This document shows positions 34,215-42,279 of a DNA stretch of 64,000 nt, piece after piece. Under the pieces are notes generated by a model. That model saw nothing but the letters and a program-made list of their open reading frames with translations, ran no database searches and was not told where the DNA came from. This stretch comes from Stenotrophomonas maltophilia (lineage in GTDB: Bacteria; Pseudomonadota; Gammaproteobacteria; Xanthomonadales; Xanthomonadaceae), in assembly GCF_006974125.1 (NCBI RefSeq), contig NZ_CP037858.1, positions 3,658,001 to 3,722,000 on the forward strand, written 5' to 3'. Position 1 is the first letter of the stretch, and every line of letters begins with the position of its first letter. The position numbers and the translations under genes are program-made.

Positions 34215-34862
34215 TCACTGCGAGGCAGACGCGCCCATGGGCATTTCCGCACGGAAGTTGCGCCCGACCGGCTCTCCTACACCCAGGTAGTGCCGGAACA
34301 GGTAGATCAACGGTTTCCAGCGCGCCACATCGATGTGCTGGGTGCCGTCCACGGTGATGTCTTCGTGCGCATGCACGCAGCGGATGCGGGCTTCGACGAT
34401 CACGAAGCCTTGGCCGTCATCCTCGCCGGGTGGATGCATCGCCATTACGCTGGCCTCCACCTGCAGCGGGCACTCGGCAATGGCCAGCGGAGCAACGTGC
34501 GTCGACGCGACGGCACTGAACCCGCCCAGCGCGAATTTGTCACGCACGTGCACGTAGCCCATCGCCTGCTTGGCGGCCGGCACAGGGTTGCAGCCGGTCG
34601 CTCTGGCGATGGCCTCGACTTGTGCAGCCTGGGCGGATGAGGGGAAGTTCAGCACGCACTCGTTGCGCAGCTGCAGGTTGCGATAGCCCTGGCCCTGCGT
34701 ACCGAGGCCCAGCACCACCCGGTTGCCCAGCGCCCAGAACGAAGAAAGCGGGCTGATGTTGCTGCTTCCATCGTCATTCAACGTGGTCATCAGCAGCACG
34801 GGCGTGCCTGGGTACAGGACAGAAGGGGTGATGCGGCGGCGGGGAATCGGGGCGTTTTTCAC
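34215..34862 (-). CDS. Flavin reductase-like (FMN-binding split barrel) protein
   Basis: Taken from GTG 34862, the protein has 215 residues. The N-terminal half (PGTPVLLMTTLNDDGSSNISPLSSFWALGNRVVLGL) is the DIM6/NTAB flavin-reductase signature, where FMN phosphate and isoalloxazine contacts occur. It diverges from an ArsR-type regulator 105 bp away, a layout that suggests regulation by that protein. The open frame extends further upstream across the regulator, but that extension is not credible as protein. Confidence 0.82.
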   Translation of the reverse strand: MKNAPIPRRRITPSVLYPGTPVLLMTTLNDDGSSNISPLSSFWALGNRVVLGLGTQGQGYRNLQLRNECVLNFPSSAQAAQVEAIARATGCNPVPAAKQAMGYVHVRDKFALGGFSAVASTHVAPLAIAECPLQVEASVMAMHPPGEDDGQGFVIVEARIRCVHAHEDITVDGTQHIDVARWKPLIYLFRHYLGVGEPVGRNFRAEMPMGASASQ

Positions 34863-34967
34863 GGCAGGCCTTGCGGTATCGGGGTGCGCACTGTGCCTTG
34901 GCAGCAGGTGCAGACGCTTCGGCCTGCATCGAACTGTCGGCCGGCAACGGCGTGCCACAATGCGGGC

Positions 34968-35672
34968 ATGGTCCACACCTCCGGTTCCCTTGTCAGCGTC
35001 GGTGCCCTGGTCGGTGACCAGGCGCGCGCGGCCATGCTGCTGCAGCTGATGGATGGACGGGCGTATACCGCGACGGAGCTGGCACGCGTGGCCGGGGTGA
35101 CACCGCAGACGGCGAGCACGCATCTGCGCAGGTTGGTCGAGGGCGACCTGCTGGTCGCTGTCGCGCAGGGGCGCCACCGCTACCACCGGCTGGCCTCAAG
35201 CGAGGTGGCAGAGATGCTCGAAGGCATCCTGCGCGTGGCCGACCGCACGCCCTCGTGCACCGCGGCGGCCTCACGCAGCATGCCGGCGCTGCGCGAGGCA
35301 CGTTCCTGCTATCGGCACCTGGCCGGCGTGCACGCGGTAGCCATCACCGATCGCCTGCTGCAGGCGGGGCATGTGCTGCCGTGCGAAGGGCATTGGCAGA
35401 TCAGCGCTGGGGGCGCCGGATTCCTGGCCGGGCTGGGCCTGCCGTTGCGCGAGCTCCTGCAGCAGCCGGTGACGGCCAAGCCGGCGCGCTACTGCCGTGG
35501 TTGCCTGGATTGCACCGAGCGGCGGCCGCACCTGGCAGGGCTGGTCGGTGAGGCGATGCTGGACAGTTTCGTGAACAACGATTGGCTGCGGCGCGTCGAG
35601 GGCCGACGCGAACTGCGGCTGACACCACCTGGGCGCGAGGCGTTGTGGCGGCTGTTCAACCTGGCGACCTGA
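34968..35672 (+). CDS. ArsR-family winged-helix regulator with Cys-rich C-terminus
   Basis: 234 residues from ATG 34968. The N-terminal winged helix (AAMLLQLMDGRAYTATELARVAGVTPQTASTHLRRLVEGDLL) is of ArsR type. The longer C-terminal part holds a CRGCLDC cluster (KPARYCRGCLDCTERRPHLAG), which may bind metal or sense redox state. A second winged-helix-like segment lies near the end (LRLTPPGREAL). It is divergent from the flavin reductase-like gene, a probable target. Confidence 0.85.
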   Translation: MVHTSGSLVSVGALVGDQARAAMLLQLMDGRAYTATELARVAGVTPQTASTHLRRLVEGDLLVAVAQGRHRYHRLASSEVAEMLEGILRVADRTPSCTAAASRSMPALREARSCYRHLAGVHAVAITDRLLQAGHVLPCEGHWQISAGGAGFLAGLGLPLRELLQQPVTAKPARYCRGCLDCTERRPHLAGLVGEAMLDSFVNNDWLRRVEGRRELRLTPPGREALWRLFNLAT

Positions 35673-35746
35673 GGCGCCCGGTCAGTCTCAGTCACCCACG
35701 ACATGGCAAGGCGCTATGGTCAGGTTCCAAGTCTTAGGGAGCTGCA

Positions 35747-35800
35747 ATGGCGAGCAGGGACATGAACGACCGTGGTACGCAGCCGGTACGCGGGCAATGA
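35747..35800 (+). CDS. Possible 17-residue leader ORF coupled to the next gene
   Basis: ATG 35747 has a good ribosome site (TAGGGAG, 6 bases upstream). The ORF ends in TGA at 35798-35800, overlapping the ATG of the following gene at 35797 (ATGA). The peptide MASRDMNDRGTQPVRGQ has no motif. The arrangement suggests translational coupling of the downstream gene, which itself lacks a clear Shine-Dalgarno. It could equally be chance. Confidence 0.3.
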   Translation: MASRDMNDRGTQPVRGQ

Positions 35801-36066
35801 GCAAATCCTCTGCGGAAGTGCGCTGGCTGACGTTCCGGCTGATGAATGGCCAATCCATCGGGCCGGACCGTTTGAAGGACGGTTGGGTGATCGCTTCGGA
35901 AACCCGGCACTGCGGCGTACGCCGCGAAGCCATCGAAGGCGCAGGCGTGGTCTACGCGCTGTATGCGCCGGCCAACCTGGCCTCGCCGCGGCGCGCGGAG
36001 ATGCGCATGCGCGAATTCCTGATGAGCTCCGGCTACACCTTCACGATGGGCACGCTGGGCGGCTGA
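35797..36066 (+). CDS. Hypothetical 89-residue protein
   Basis: Start ATG 35797 by overlap with the short ORF before it. The product is compact and alpha-beta, with a basic, aromatic N-terminus (SAEVRWLTFRLMNG), a CGVRREAIEGAGVV segment and an Arg/Met-rich helix near the end. No signal peptide. No family was recognised. An ATG at 35716 would add 27 residues but has no ribosome site. Confidence 0.5.
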   Translation: MSKSSAEVRWLTFRLMNGQSIGPDRLKDGWVIASETRHCGVRREAIEGAGVVYALYAPANLASPRRAEMRMREFLMSSGYTFTMGTLGG

Positions 36067-36081
36067 TCCGGCCTGTTGCGG

Positions 36082-36855
36082 CTACGGGCGCACGGTCAAG
36101 GCCTGGCCAAGCGTGCCAACTGGACCGCGCGCATCGTGGAGCACCGTGCTGGTCAAGCCAAGCCCCTGGCGGCCGAATGAGACTGACGTATCGAAGCCCA
36201 GCCATTCCCCTTCAGGCGTGCCGAACAGGTGGGCGGTCAGATCGAGGTTGGGGAAGGCGATCTCCTTCGGATCGGCGCGTACGGCCATGCCATTGGACAG
36301 ATCGAACAGGGTGGCGGCACGCGCCAGCGGACTGACCGGTTCGCCCTCCAGCAGCGCATGCTTCGCGCGCGCCCAGTAGGTGGCACGGCCGGGGCCCTGA
36401 TCGTGTCGGCGGATCTCCACGCTCCTGATGAATCCGCCGGGCCAGACCGTGCCCGGGTCCCACGCCGGCATCGATTCCGGTGGCGCGATGGCAGCGATCG
36501 GCGTTCCGGCGATGGCCTGCGTATCGTTCGGGCGCATCAGCCACGCACGTACGCGCAGCGCCGCGCGATCGTCATGGCGCAGCGTGGCTTCGACCAGTTC
36601 GATGGTGCGACCACCACGCAGCACCTGCACGTCGGCCTCCATCGCTTCGATCGGAATGGTGCCGAGAATGTCGTAGGACAGGCGCGCGATCAGGAAGCCG
36701 TGGCCACGTGCGGCGGCGTCGCGTTCCAGATGGTGGGCCAGCAGTCCGATCGCAGGCGCGATGTGCTGTTCGCGGATGTTCCAGGCGCCGCCGGTGTGTT
36801 CGGTCGGCAGGTAGCGGGTGTCGCTCAGACGTTCGAAGAAGGCCATCGTATGCAT
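36082..36855 (-). CDS. Acyl-CoA thioesterase-like protein (double hotdog)
   Basis: 257 residues from ATG 36855 (ATG 36846 also possible). Two hotdog-like halves can be seen. The first carries WNIREQHIAPAIGLLAHHLE and the family-typical LSYDILGTIPIEAMEADVQVLRGGRTIEL. The second carries PNLDLTAHLFGTPEGEWLGFDTSVSFG. This matches TesB-like/thioesterase-superfamily proteins that hydrolyse acyl-CoA. The catalytic Asp in the second half (NLDLTAHL) is kept. The substrate chain length is not evident. Confidence 0.8.
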   Translation of the reverse strand: MHTMAFFERLSDTRYLPTEHTGGAWNIREQHIAPAIGLLAHHLERDAAARGHGFLIARLSYDILGTIPIEAMEADVQVLRGGRTIELVEATLRHDDRAALRVRAWLMRPNDTQAIAGTPIAAIAPPESMPAWDPGTVWPGGFIRSVEIRRHDQGPGRATYWARAKHALLEGEPVSPLARAATLFDLSNGMAVRADPKEIAFPNLDLTAHLFGTPEGEWLGFDTSVSFGRQGLGLTSTVLHDARGPVGTLGQALTVRP

Positions 36856-36963
36856 TGCTTCAGCAGGGAGGGAGGCGGCAGGTGTTGCACCGGCCCCTGC
36901 ATCGTAAGCGTTTGGCAACGTGACGGGCCGAGCCGGCCCCCGAAGGAGCCGGCCGGACACCGG

Positions 36964-37164
36964 TCAGGGCGACGGGCAGTCCGTTTCACGGCACAGCTTG
37001 TACTCGGCCAGGCACTGCTCGGAGGTCTTGCCCAGCGGTCCATGGGTTGCACGCAGGCATTGCTCGTACCGCAAGGTGCAGAACTCGCAGGAGTCTGCGG
37101 CGAAGGCCAGGCCGGTCACGGCCATGCCAAGGAGCATCACGGTCTTCAAGGTCATCTTGATCAT
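36964..37164 (-). CDS. Small secreted Cys-rich protein (66 aa, six Cys)
   Basis: A good ribosome site (AAAGGA) lies 8 bases before ATG 37164. The signal peptide runs to LAFA (about residue 22) and the mature part is about 43 residues with six cysteines (26, 29, 36, 51, 58 and 63). The pattern CxxC-x6-C...C-x6-C-x4-C suggests three disulphides or a bound metal. No family was recognised. It lies between the thioesterase and hydrolase genes on the same strand and may stand alone. Confidence 0.65.
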   Translation of the reverse strand: MIKMTLKTVMLLGMAVTGLAFAADSCEFCTLRYEQCLRATHGPLGKTSEQCLAEYKLCRETDCPSP

Positions 37165-37254
37165 CACGTCAGTCCTTTGTGTGCCCGTCAATGGGCCGGT
37201 CCACCATAGCAGCACTTCCTGGTCGGTCCTGACGCGCTGCGGCACGCGTTGGAC

Positions 37255-38340
37255 TCAGGGCCGTACCGCCTTCAAGGCGTTGACCACCTGTGCTTCCGAA
37301 AAGCCACAATGCCCTTCGCCCACCGATGGCAGTACCTGCGGCACCGGCCGCGCACCGGCGTGTGCGGCCAACTGCGGATATACCGTCTGCATGTGCGGCA
37401 CGATGGTCGGGTCGTTGTGGTTGAACTGGATCACCAGCGGTCGCTTCAGTGCGCCGGTCAGCGTCAGCGTCGCGCGCACCTTGGCCTGCGCGGCAGGTAC
37501 AGCATCGATGCGCCGCACCCCGGCGTTGAATGCGGAGCCATCGCCGAAGCCGCTGTAGACCACGCCCATGTTGCCGACCGGCATGCCACCGCTGCGTGTG
37601 GCCAGTTCATGCAGGACCAGGGCGTGCAGGCTGATCGTGCCGGCCACTTCGTCGGGGGAAACCTGCAGCCGCCGCGCCAGCAACGCGGCATGCGCTGGGT
37701 CGCGTTGCAGCGCAGTGGCGATGCCCTGGTACAGCTCACCCTGCGGCAGCATGGCTGCATCACGCGATGCCAACCCGGTGCCCGGCAGCCCCTCGGCCCT
37801 GGGGAAGAAATAATCGAACGCGACCAGTGTGGTCAGCAGGTCGGCCGCGATCTGTTCGCCACTGAGATTGGCGCCGCACAGCGACACACCACCGACATAG
37901 TGCTGCGGGAAGCGCTCGAGGCTGCCGATGGTCACGGCACCGCCCATCGAAAAGCCCAGCATCCAGGCGTGTCGCACGCGCTTGAGTTCACCCAGCGCAT
38001 GCTGTCGCAGGTGTTCCATGTCGGTGATCGCCTCGGCCACCGCCCAGCCCTGGCTGGAATACGCGCTCTGCGCGACGGCGTAGCCCGCAGCCAGCAGTGC
38101 TGCGGTGCTGTCACTGGCGGCCATCGGCGTGGTGCGCGGCACGCCCACGGGCTCATAGCCATGGGCCAGCATCACCAGGTCGCCGTTCCAGTCTGCCGGT
38201 ACATCCAGCCGCCAGGGGGCGCCCTGCAGCTCGCCGCTGAGCGTGCGCGGCGCGGTGGGCGCTGCGGCCAGCAAGGTCGTCGAAGGCAACAGCAGGCAGA
38301 GGGCAAGAGCGCATCGAAGCAGGGGGCGCATCGTGGTCAT
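37255..38340 (-). CDS. Exported alpha/beta hydrolase
   Basis: 361 residues with a signal peptide (about 1-26, ending LLAAA). The nucleophile elbow is GFSMGG with Ser131, an oxyanion segment is in MLAHGYEPVG, and the catalytic His is in GEGHCGF near the C-terminus. An Asp is plausible in NHNDPTIVPH. The overall form suggests a periplasmic esterase or peptidase of the alpha/beta hydrolase superfamily. The substrate is not predictable. Confidence 0.82.
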   Translation of the reverse strand: MTTMRPLLRCALALCLLLPSTTLLAAAPTAPRTLSGELQGAPWRLDVPADWNGDLVMLAHGYEPVGVPRTTPMAASDSTAALLAAGYAVAQSAYSSQGWAVAEAITDMEHLRQHALGELKRVRHAWMLGFSMGGAVTIGSLERFPQHYVGGVSLCGANLSGEQIAADLLTTLVAFDYFFPRAEGLPGTGLASRDAAMLPQGELYQGIATALQRDPAHAALLARRLQVSPDEVAGTISLHALVLHELATRSGGMPVGNMGVVYSGFGDGSAFNAGVRRIDAVPAAQAKVRATLTLTGALKRPLVIQFNHNDPTIVPHMQTVYPQLAAHAGARPVPQVLPSVGEGHCGFSEAQVVNALKAVRP

Positions 38341-38519
38341 TCCATGCGGGAATGGCGCCGAGCATAGATCCCCGCACTACCTTGCGCGCGCTGCACTGCC
38401 GCAGGGCATTGCCGGCCGGCCGTGCTGCGCTCTACGCTGGCGGCATGGCCCTGCACAGTATCGCGTCGATTATCCGCATTCCCCACGGGAAGGCGGGGTA
38501 GCGCGCGGTCATCACGGCC

Positions 38520-38549
38520 ATGCAACCCGCCCGGGAAGGCGGGTTGCAT
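38520..38549. repeat. Perfect 12-bp inverted repeat
   Basis: ATGCAACCCGCC (38520-38531) and GGCGGGTTGCAT (38538-38549) are separated by CGGGAA. There is no T-run, so it is not an ordinary terminator. It lies 43 bp upstream of the P-loop kinase gene and 179 bp from the divergent hydrolase gene start. It may be an operator or RNA hairpin in the kinase leader. The rest of 38341-38592 holds nothing I recognise. Confidence 0.6.
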
Positions 38550-38592
38550 GCAGCACTCTCCCGGGTAATGGAATCCACCAAGGAGAACGCAG

Positions 38593-39111
38593 ATGCACGA
38601 CCTTTCATCGAACGACCCCGCGCCGACCCTGCACCTGGTGTGCGGCAAGATCGGTGCCGGCAAATCCACTCTGTCGCAGCAGTTGGCGTTGAAGCCGCGT
38701 CACGTATTGATCAGCGAGGACGCATGGCTGGCGGCGCTCTATCCGGGCGAAATCCATTCCATTGCCGACTATCTGCAGTGCGCAGCCACGTTGCGCACTG
38801 TGCTGGCCGATCATCTGCGCGCATTGCTGCAGGCGGGTGTTTCGGTGGTGCTCGATTGTCCATTCAATACGCCCGCCAGCCGCGCGTGGGCACGTGAAGT
38901 GTTCTCGCCGGCTGGCGCTGCACATCAACTGCATTTCCTCGATGTGGCCGACGAGGTCTGCAAGGCGCGGCTGCACGCGCGCAATGCACTCGGCGAGCAC
39001 CCGTTCCAGGCCAGTGACGAGGAATTCGAGCAGATCACCCGCCACTTCGTTGCACCGGCCGCGGAAGAGGGCTTTGTGGTGATGCGCTACACCGAAGCAG
39101 GCCCGGCATAG
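38593..39111 (+). CDS. P-loop kinase-like protein (AAA/zeta-toxin-like)
   Basis: 172 residues with Walker A GKIGAGKST (18-26) near the N-terminus, an SEDAWLAALYPG segment where small-molecule kinases and zeta toxins keep a catalytic Asp, and VVLDCPFNTP as the Walker B-like strand. It ends with a helical region. Related proteins phosphorylate small molecules or nucleotides. No antitoxin gene is adjacent, so a toxin role is unlikely. The perfect inverted repeat at 38520 lies in its leader. Confidence 0.78.
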   Translation: MHDLSSNDPAPTLHLVCGKIGAGKSTLSQQLALKPRHVLISEDAWLAALYPGEIHSIADYLQCAATLRTVLADHLRALLQAGVSVVLDCPFNTPASRAWAREVFSPAGAAHQLHFLDVADEVCKARLHARNALGEHPFQASDEEFEQITRHFVAPAAEEGFVVMRYTEAGPA

Positions 39112-39121
39112 CGCGGTCGGT

Positions 39122-40039
39122 TCAGTCGACGAAGGCCGGCTTGCCCTCGGTAGCGGTCTGCACCAGCGTCCTGCGGAAGGTCTCGACCAGCGGGCGCAGG
39201 TTGATGCGGTGCCAGGCCGCCCACAGCGGCGTGCGGTAGCTGAACCACGGCAGCTCGCGCAGCACCACGCCCGTCGGTGCCTGGTGGTCCAGGCTGCGCT
39301 GGATGGTGGTCAGGCCCAGCCCCGCGGCGACCAGCCCAAGTGCGGCCAGTGGTTCGGTCGCTTCCATGGCGATGGTCGGGGTGAAACCGGCCTTCGCGCA
39401 GGCGGCGATGAAGGTGTCATGGCGCAGCGCGCTTTCCTTGTGCATCACGCCGATCCACTGCTGGCTGGCCAGATCCTCGGGCGTGATGGTCTCTGCGCTG
39501 GCCAGTGGGTGGTCGGCCGGCAGCGCCAGAAGCATCGGGTCATTCAGTACCTGCGTGGCTTCCAGGTCCGGATCGTCGAACGCGGGTGGTTCGCAGACCA
39601 GGGCGATGTCCAGGCTGCGTTGGCGCAGGCCTTCCAGCTGCACGTCCGATTGCTGGTTGTACAGCGCGATGTGCACGGCAGGACGGTCGCCACGCAATTC
39701 GCGCAGGGCGGTGGGCAATACGCCGGAGTGCATCGCGTATTCCAGATAGCCGATGCACAGGCCGCCTTCATCGCCGCGGCCGAGCCGGCGCGCCAGCGAT
39801 TCCAGTCGGTTGGCGTGGGTCAACAGGGCGCGCGCCTCGGCGAGGAAGGTGCGGCCATCGGCGGTCAGCCGGATGCGCTGTTGCGAGCGTTCGAACAGTT
39901 GCAGCTCCAGCCGTTCCTCCAGCTGGGCGATCTGGCGGCTGAGCGGGGATTGGGAAATGTGAAGGCGCTCGGCGGCGCGGCCGACGTGTTCATCTTCGGC
40001 GACGGCCACGAAATAGCGCAGTTGGCGGAGATCGAGCAT
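39122..40039 (-). CDS. LysR-family transcriptional regulator
   Basis: 305 residues. The N-terminal helix-turn-helix starts LDLRQLRYFVAVAEDEHVGRAAERLHISQSPLSRQIAQLE, the classic LysR start, and the substrate-binding domain runs from about 90. It is divergent from an aldo-keto reductase gene with 103 bp between, the usual LysR arrangement with its target. The inducer may be a carbonyl or sugar substrate of that enzyme, which is inference. Confidence 0.93.
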   Translation of the reverse strand: MLDLRQLRYFVAVAEDEHVGRAAERLHISQSPLSRQIAQLEERLELQLFERSQQRIRLTADGRTFLAEARALLTHANRLESLARRLGRGDEGGLCIGYLEYAMHSGVLPTALRELRGDRPAVHIALYNQQSDVQLEGLRQRSLDIALVCEPPAFDDPDLEATQVLNDPMLLALPADHPLASAETITPEDLASQQWIGVMHKESALRHDTFIAACAKAGFTPTIAMEATEPLAALGLVAAGLGLTTIQRSLDHQAPTGVVLRELPWFSYRTPLWAAWHRINLRPLVETFRRTLVQTATEGKPAFVD

Positions 40040-40089
40040 AAGACCATCAGGGACTCAAGATTGATAAATTATGTCTTGGACGGTCTTAT
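40038..40089. promoter_or_regulatory. Candidate LysR-binding region
   Basis: The intergenic space holds an inverted pair ATAAGACC (40038-40045) and GGTCTTAT (40082-40089), and between them the AT-rich TTGATAAATTATG, unusual in this GC-rich DNA. The left arm overlaps the regulator's start codon. This is compatible with autoregulation and control of the aldo-keto reductase. Confidence 0.4.
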
Positions 40090-40142
40090 TGGGCAAGCCT
40101 AGCCTATGCCTCAACCTCAACAACCTCCCCAAGGGGAACCCC

Positions 40143-41162
40143 ATGAGCATCAACACTCTGCTGGCTGGCAAGACCCTCGGCTTCGGTACCGCGCCGCTGG
40201 GCAACATGTTCCGTGACATCCCGGAAGCCGAGGCCCAGGCCACGGTGGACGCGGCCTGGGAACAGGGCACCCGCTACTTCGATACCGCCCCGTTCTACGG
40301 CGCAGGCCTGGCCGAGATCCGGCTCGGCGACGCGCTGGCCAAGCGCAACCGCGACGACTTCGTGCTCAGCACCAAGGTCGGCCGCCTGATCCTGGACGAA
40401 GTGGAAGACACCAGCGCCCGCGACCTGGGCGAGAAGGGCGGCCTGTTCGTCGCCGGCCGCCCCAACAAGCTGGTCAACGACTACTCGGCCGATGCCACCC
40501 TGCGTTCGATCGACGACAGCCTCAAGCGCCTGAAGACCGATCGCCTGGATATCGTCTGGGTGCACGACATCGCCCAGGACTTCTACGGCGATGAGTGGCT
40601 GTCGTACTTCGAGACTGCTCGCCGCGGCGCTTTCAAGGTGCTGACCCGCCTGCGCGAGGAGGGCGTGATCAAGGCCTGGGGCCTGGGCGTCAACCGCGTC
40701 GAGCCGATCGAGCTGACCCTGGACCTGGACGAAGCCCGTCCGGACGGCTTCCTGCTGGCCGGCCGCTACTCGCTGCTCGACCATGAGCGTGCGCTGCAGC
40801 GGTTGATGCCGAAGGCGGCCGAGTGCAACACCGGCATCGTGGTCGGCGGTCCGTACAGCTCCGGCGTGCTGGCCGGTGGCAGCCACTTCGAGTACCAGAA
40901 GGCGTCGCCGGAGATCCTGGCCAAGGTCGAGCGCATCAAGGCCATTGCGGCCGCGTACGGCATCAGCATCAAGGCGGCTGCCCTGCAGTTCTCGCTGGCC
41001 AACCCGGCGGTGGCTGCGGTGATCCCTGGCGCAAGCCGTCCCGAACGCATCGCCGAGGACTACGCCGCACTGAAGGAAATCATCCCGGCCGGGTTCTGGC
41101 AGGAACTGCGCGCCCAAGGCCTGGTTGCGGCCAACGCCCCGTTGCCGATCGACAACATCTGA
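40143..41162 (+). CDS. Aldo-keto reductase (aldose/pyridoxal dehydrogenase-like)
   Basis: 339 residues from ATG 40143 with AAGGGGAACCCC just upstream. The catalytic tetrad is visible: Asp47, Tyr52, Lys78 and His141 in RYFDTAPFYG, LSTKVGR and VWVHDI. The C-terminal NADPH site includes IPGASRPERI. It is longer than most AKRs and resembles the D-threo-aldose 1-dehydrogenase/pyridoxal 4-dehydrogenase group. The SRPBCC gene follows after 19 bp, and LysR control from the divergent gene is likely. Confidence 0.88.
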   Translation: MSINTLLAGKTLGFGTAPLGNMFRDIPEAEAQATVDAAWEQGTRYFDTAPFYGAGLAEIRLGDALAKRNRDDFVLSTKVGRLILDEVEDTSARDLGEKGGLFVAGRPNKLVNDYSADATLRSIDDSLKRLKTDRLDIVWVHDIAQDFYGDEWLSYFETARRGAFKVLTRLREEGVIKAWGLGVNRVEPIELTLDLDEARPDGFLLAGRYSLLDHERALQRLMPKAAECNTGIVVGGPYSSGVLAGGSHFEYQKASPEILAKVERIKAIAAAYGISIKAAALQFSLANPAVAAVIPGASRPERIAEDYAALKEIIPAGFWQELRAQGLVAANAPLPIDNI

Positions 41163-41181
41163 GTCCCAAGGAGACCTTCCC

Positions 41182-41592
41182 ATGGCAACTGCATCTGTAT
41201 CCATCACCGTGCCGACCCCGGCCGACCAGGTCTGGAACCTCATCGGCGGCTTCGATTCACTGCCCGACTGGCTTCCGTACATTCCCCGGAGCACGCTCAG
41301 CGAAGGCGGTCGCGTGCGCCATCTGGCCAATCCCGATGGCGATGCCATCGTCGAGCGCCTGGAAACCTTCGATCAGGCCGGTCGCAGCTACACCTACTCG
41401 ATCCTGCAGGCCCCGTTCCCGGTCACCGGCTATCGCTCCACCCTGCGTGTGGTCGAGCAGGGCACTGGTTCGAGGATCGACTGGTCCGGTGAGTTCACTC
41501 CGGTGGGCGTCAGCAACGAAGAAGCGTCCGCGCTGTTCGAGGGCATCTATCGCGATGGCCTGAAGGCACTGGAAACCACGCTGGCCGGGTGA
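41182..41592 (+). CDS. SRPBCC (START/Bet v1-like) family protein
   Basis: 136 residues with SVSITVPTPADQVWNLIGGFDSLPDWLPY at the N-terminus and a long C-terminal helix (EEASALFEGIYRDGLKALE). This is the ligand-binding helix-grip fold. AAGGAG lies 9 bases before the ATG. The short gap to the aldo-keto reductase suggests co-transcription. These proteins bind or turn over hydrophobic small molecules. The ligand is unknown. Confidence 0.85.
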   Translation: MATASVSITVPTPADQVWNLIGGFDSLPDWLPYIPRSTLSEGGRVRHLANPDGDAIVERLETFDQAGRSYTYSILQAPFPVTGYRSTLRVVEQGTGSRIDWSGEFTPVGVSNEEASALFEGIYRDGLKALETTLAG

Positions 41593-41620
41593 ATGCCCGT
41601 GTGGTGTTGATCGCATGCAG

Positions 41621-41646
41621 ACGCCCCGGCCGGTCCGGGGCGTTTG
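41621..41646 (+). terminator. Hairpin after the SRPBCC gene
   Basis: ACGCCCCGG and CCGGGGCGT form a 9-bp stem with a short, weak T-run. It lies between two converging genes and may serve both. Confidence 0.55.
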
Positions 41647-41650
41647 CGTG

Positions 41651-42145
41651 TCAGTGTGCGGGCGTCGGTCCACCGCAGGCGACGCGATGCATGGGAAAGT
41701 CCATTGCCTGCTTCGGGTTGTCCTGGGCGATCTCGATACGCGCATGCGCGCGCTGTTCATCGAGGCGTCGGTAGCGGATGCGCTGCGGGAAGTCGTTGGC
41801 CGGGTTCTCGAACACGGCCTCGTTGCCATCGACCCGGGTGGCGTTGAACTCGGTGGCGTTCTGGCCGGAGGGCAGGGCGGTCAGCACCAGGCGGCCGTCC
41901 TCATGCTGGCGCAGCTGCATGAACTCGAAACCTACGGTGCGGCCGTCACGCAGGCTGCGGCTGCTGCCGAACAGGGTATTGCCTGCCAGGGTGGACCACT
42001 GCTCGCCGGCACCGGCCGGCTGGCCATCAAGCTGCCAGCAACCGGCCAGCCAGGCCAGGTGCTCGATCTTCGAGGGCGGGGAGGCCTGTGCGTGGGCCAC
42101 CGCAAGCAGCAGCGGCAGCAGGGCCAGGGCAATGCGGATCGACAT
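41651..42145 (-). CDS. Exported DUF6265-like protein
   Basis: 164 residues from ATG 42145 with a signal peptide (about 1-21, VAHAQA). The mature part is a beta-rich lipocalin-like domain: HLAWLAGCWQL at the start, then GNTLFGSSRSLRDGRTVGFEFMQLRQHEDG and NDFPQRIRYRR. This matches exported DUF6265 domains of unknown function. It is divergent from the AraC gene; a regulator-target link is possible but unsupported. Confidence 0.72.
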   Translation of the reverse strand: MSIRIALALLPLLLAVAHAQASPPSKIEHLAWLAGCWQLDGQPAGAGEQWSTLAGNTLFGSSRSLRDGRTVGFEFMQLRQHEDGRLVLTALPSGQNATEFNATRVDGNEAVFENPANDFPQRIRYRRLDEQRAHARIEIAQDNPKQAMDFPMHRVACGGPTPAH

Positions 42146-42279
42146 CGGTGCCTCCATGCGCGGGAATCCGTGGCCTGTATAGCGCCCGAGGGACGAGGCA
42201 GCCAGTGCCGTCCTTTCCAGTGTTGATTCCGATACGATCTGTCGCACTGAGCCTGTCTCGCTTGACCCAACGTCCCGCC

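Noticed and set aside
34862..35186. Upstream extension of the flavin reductase-like gene
   Set aside because: It would overlap the divergent ArsR regulator and has no homology; GTG 34862 starts the recognisable domain.
38593..39111. P-loop protein considered as a zeta toxin of a toxin-antitoxin pair
   Set aside because: No small antitoxin gene is adjacent, and the sequence fits general small-molecule kinases.
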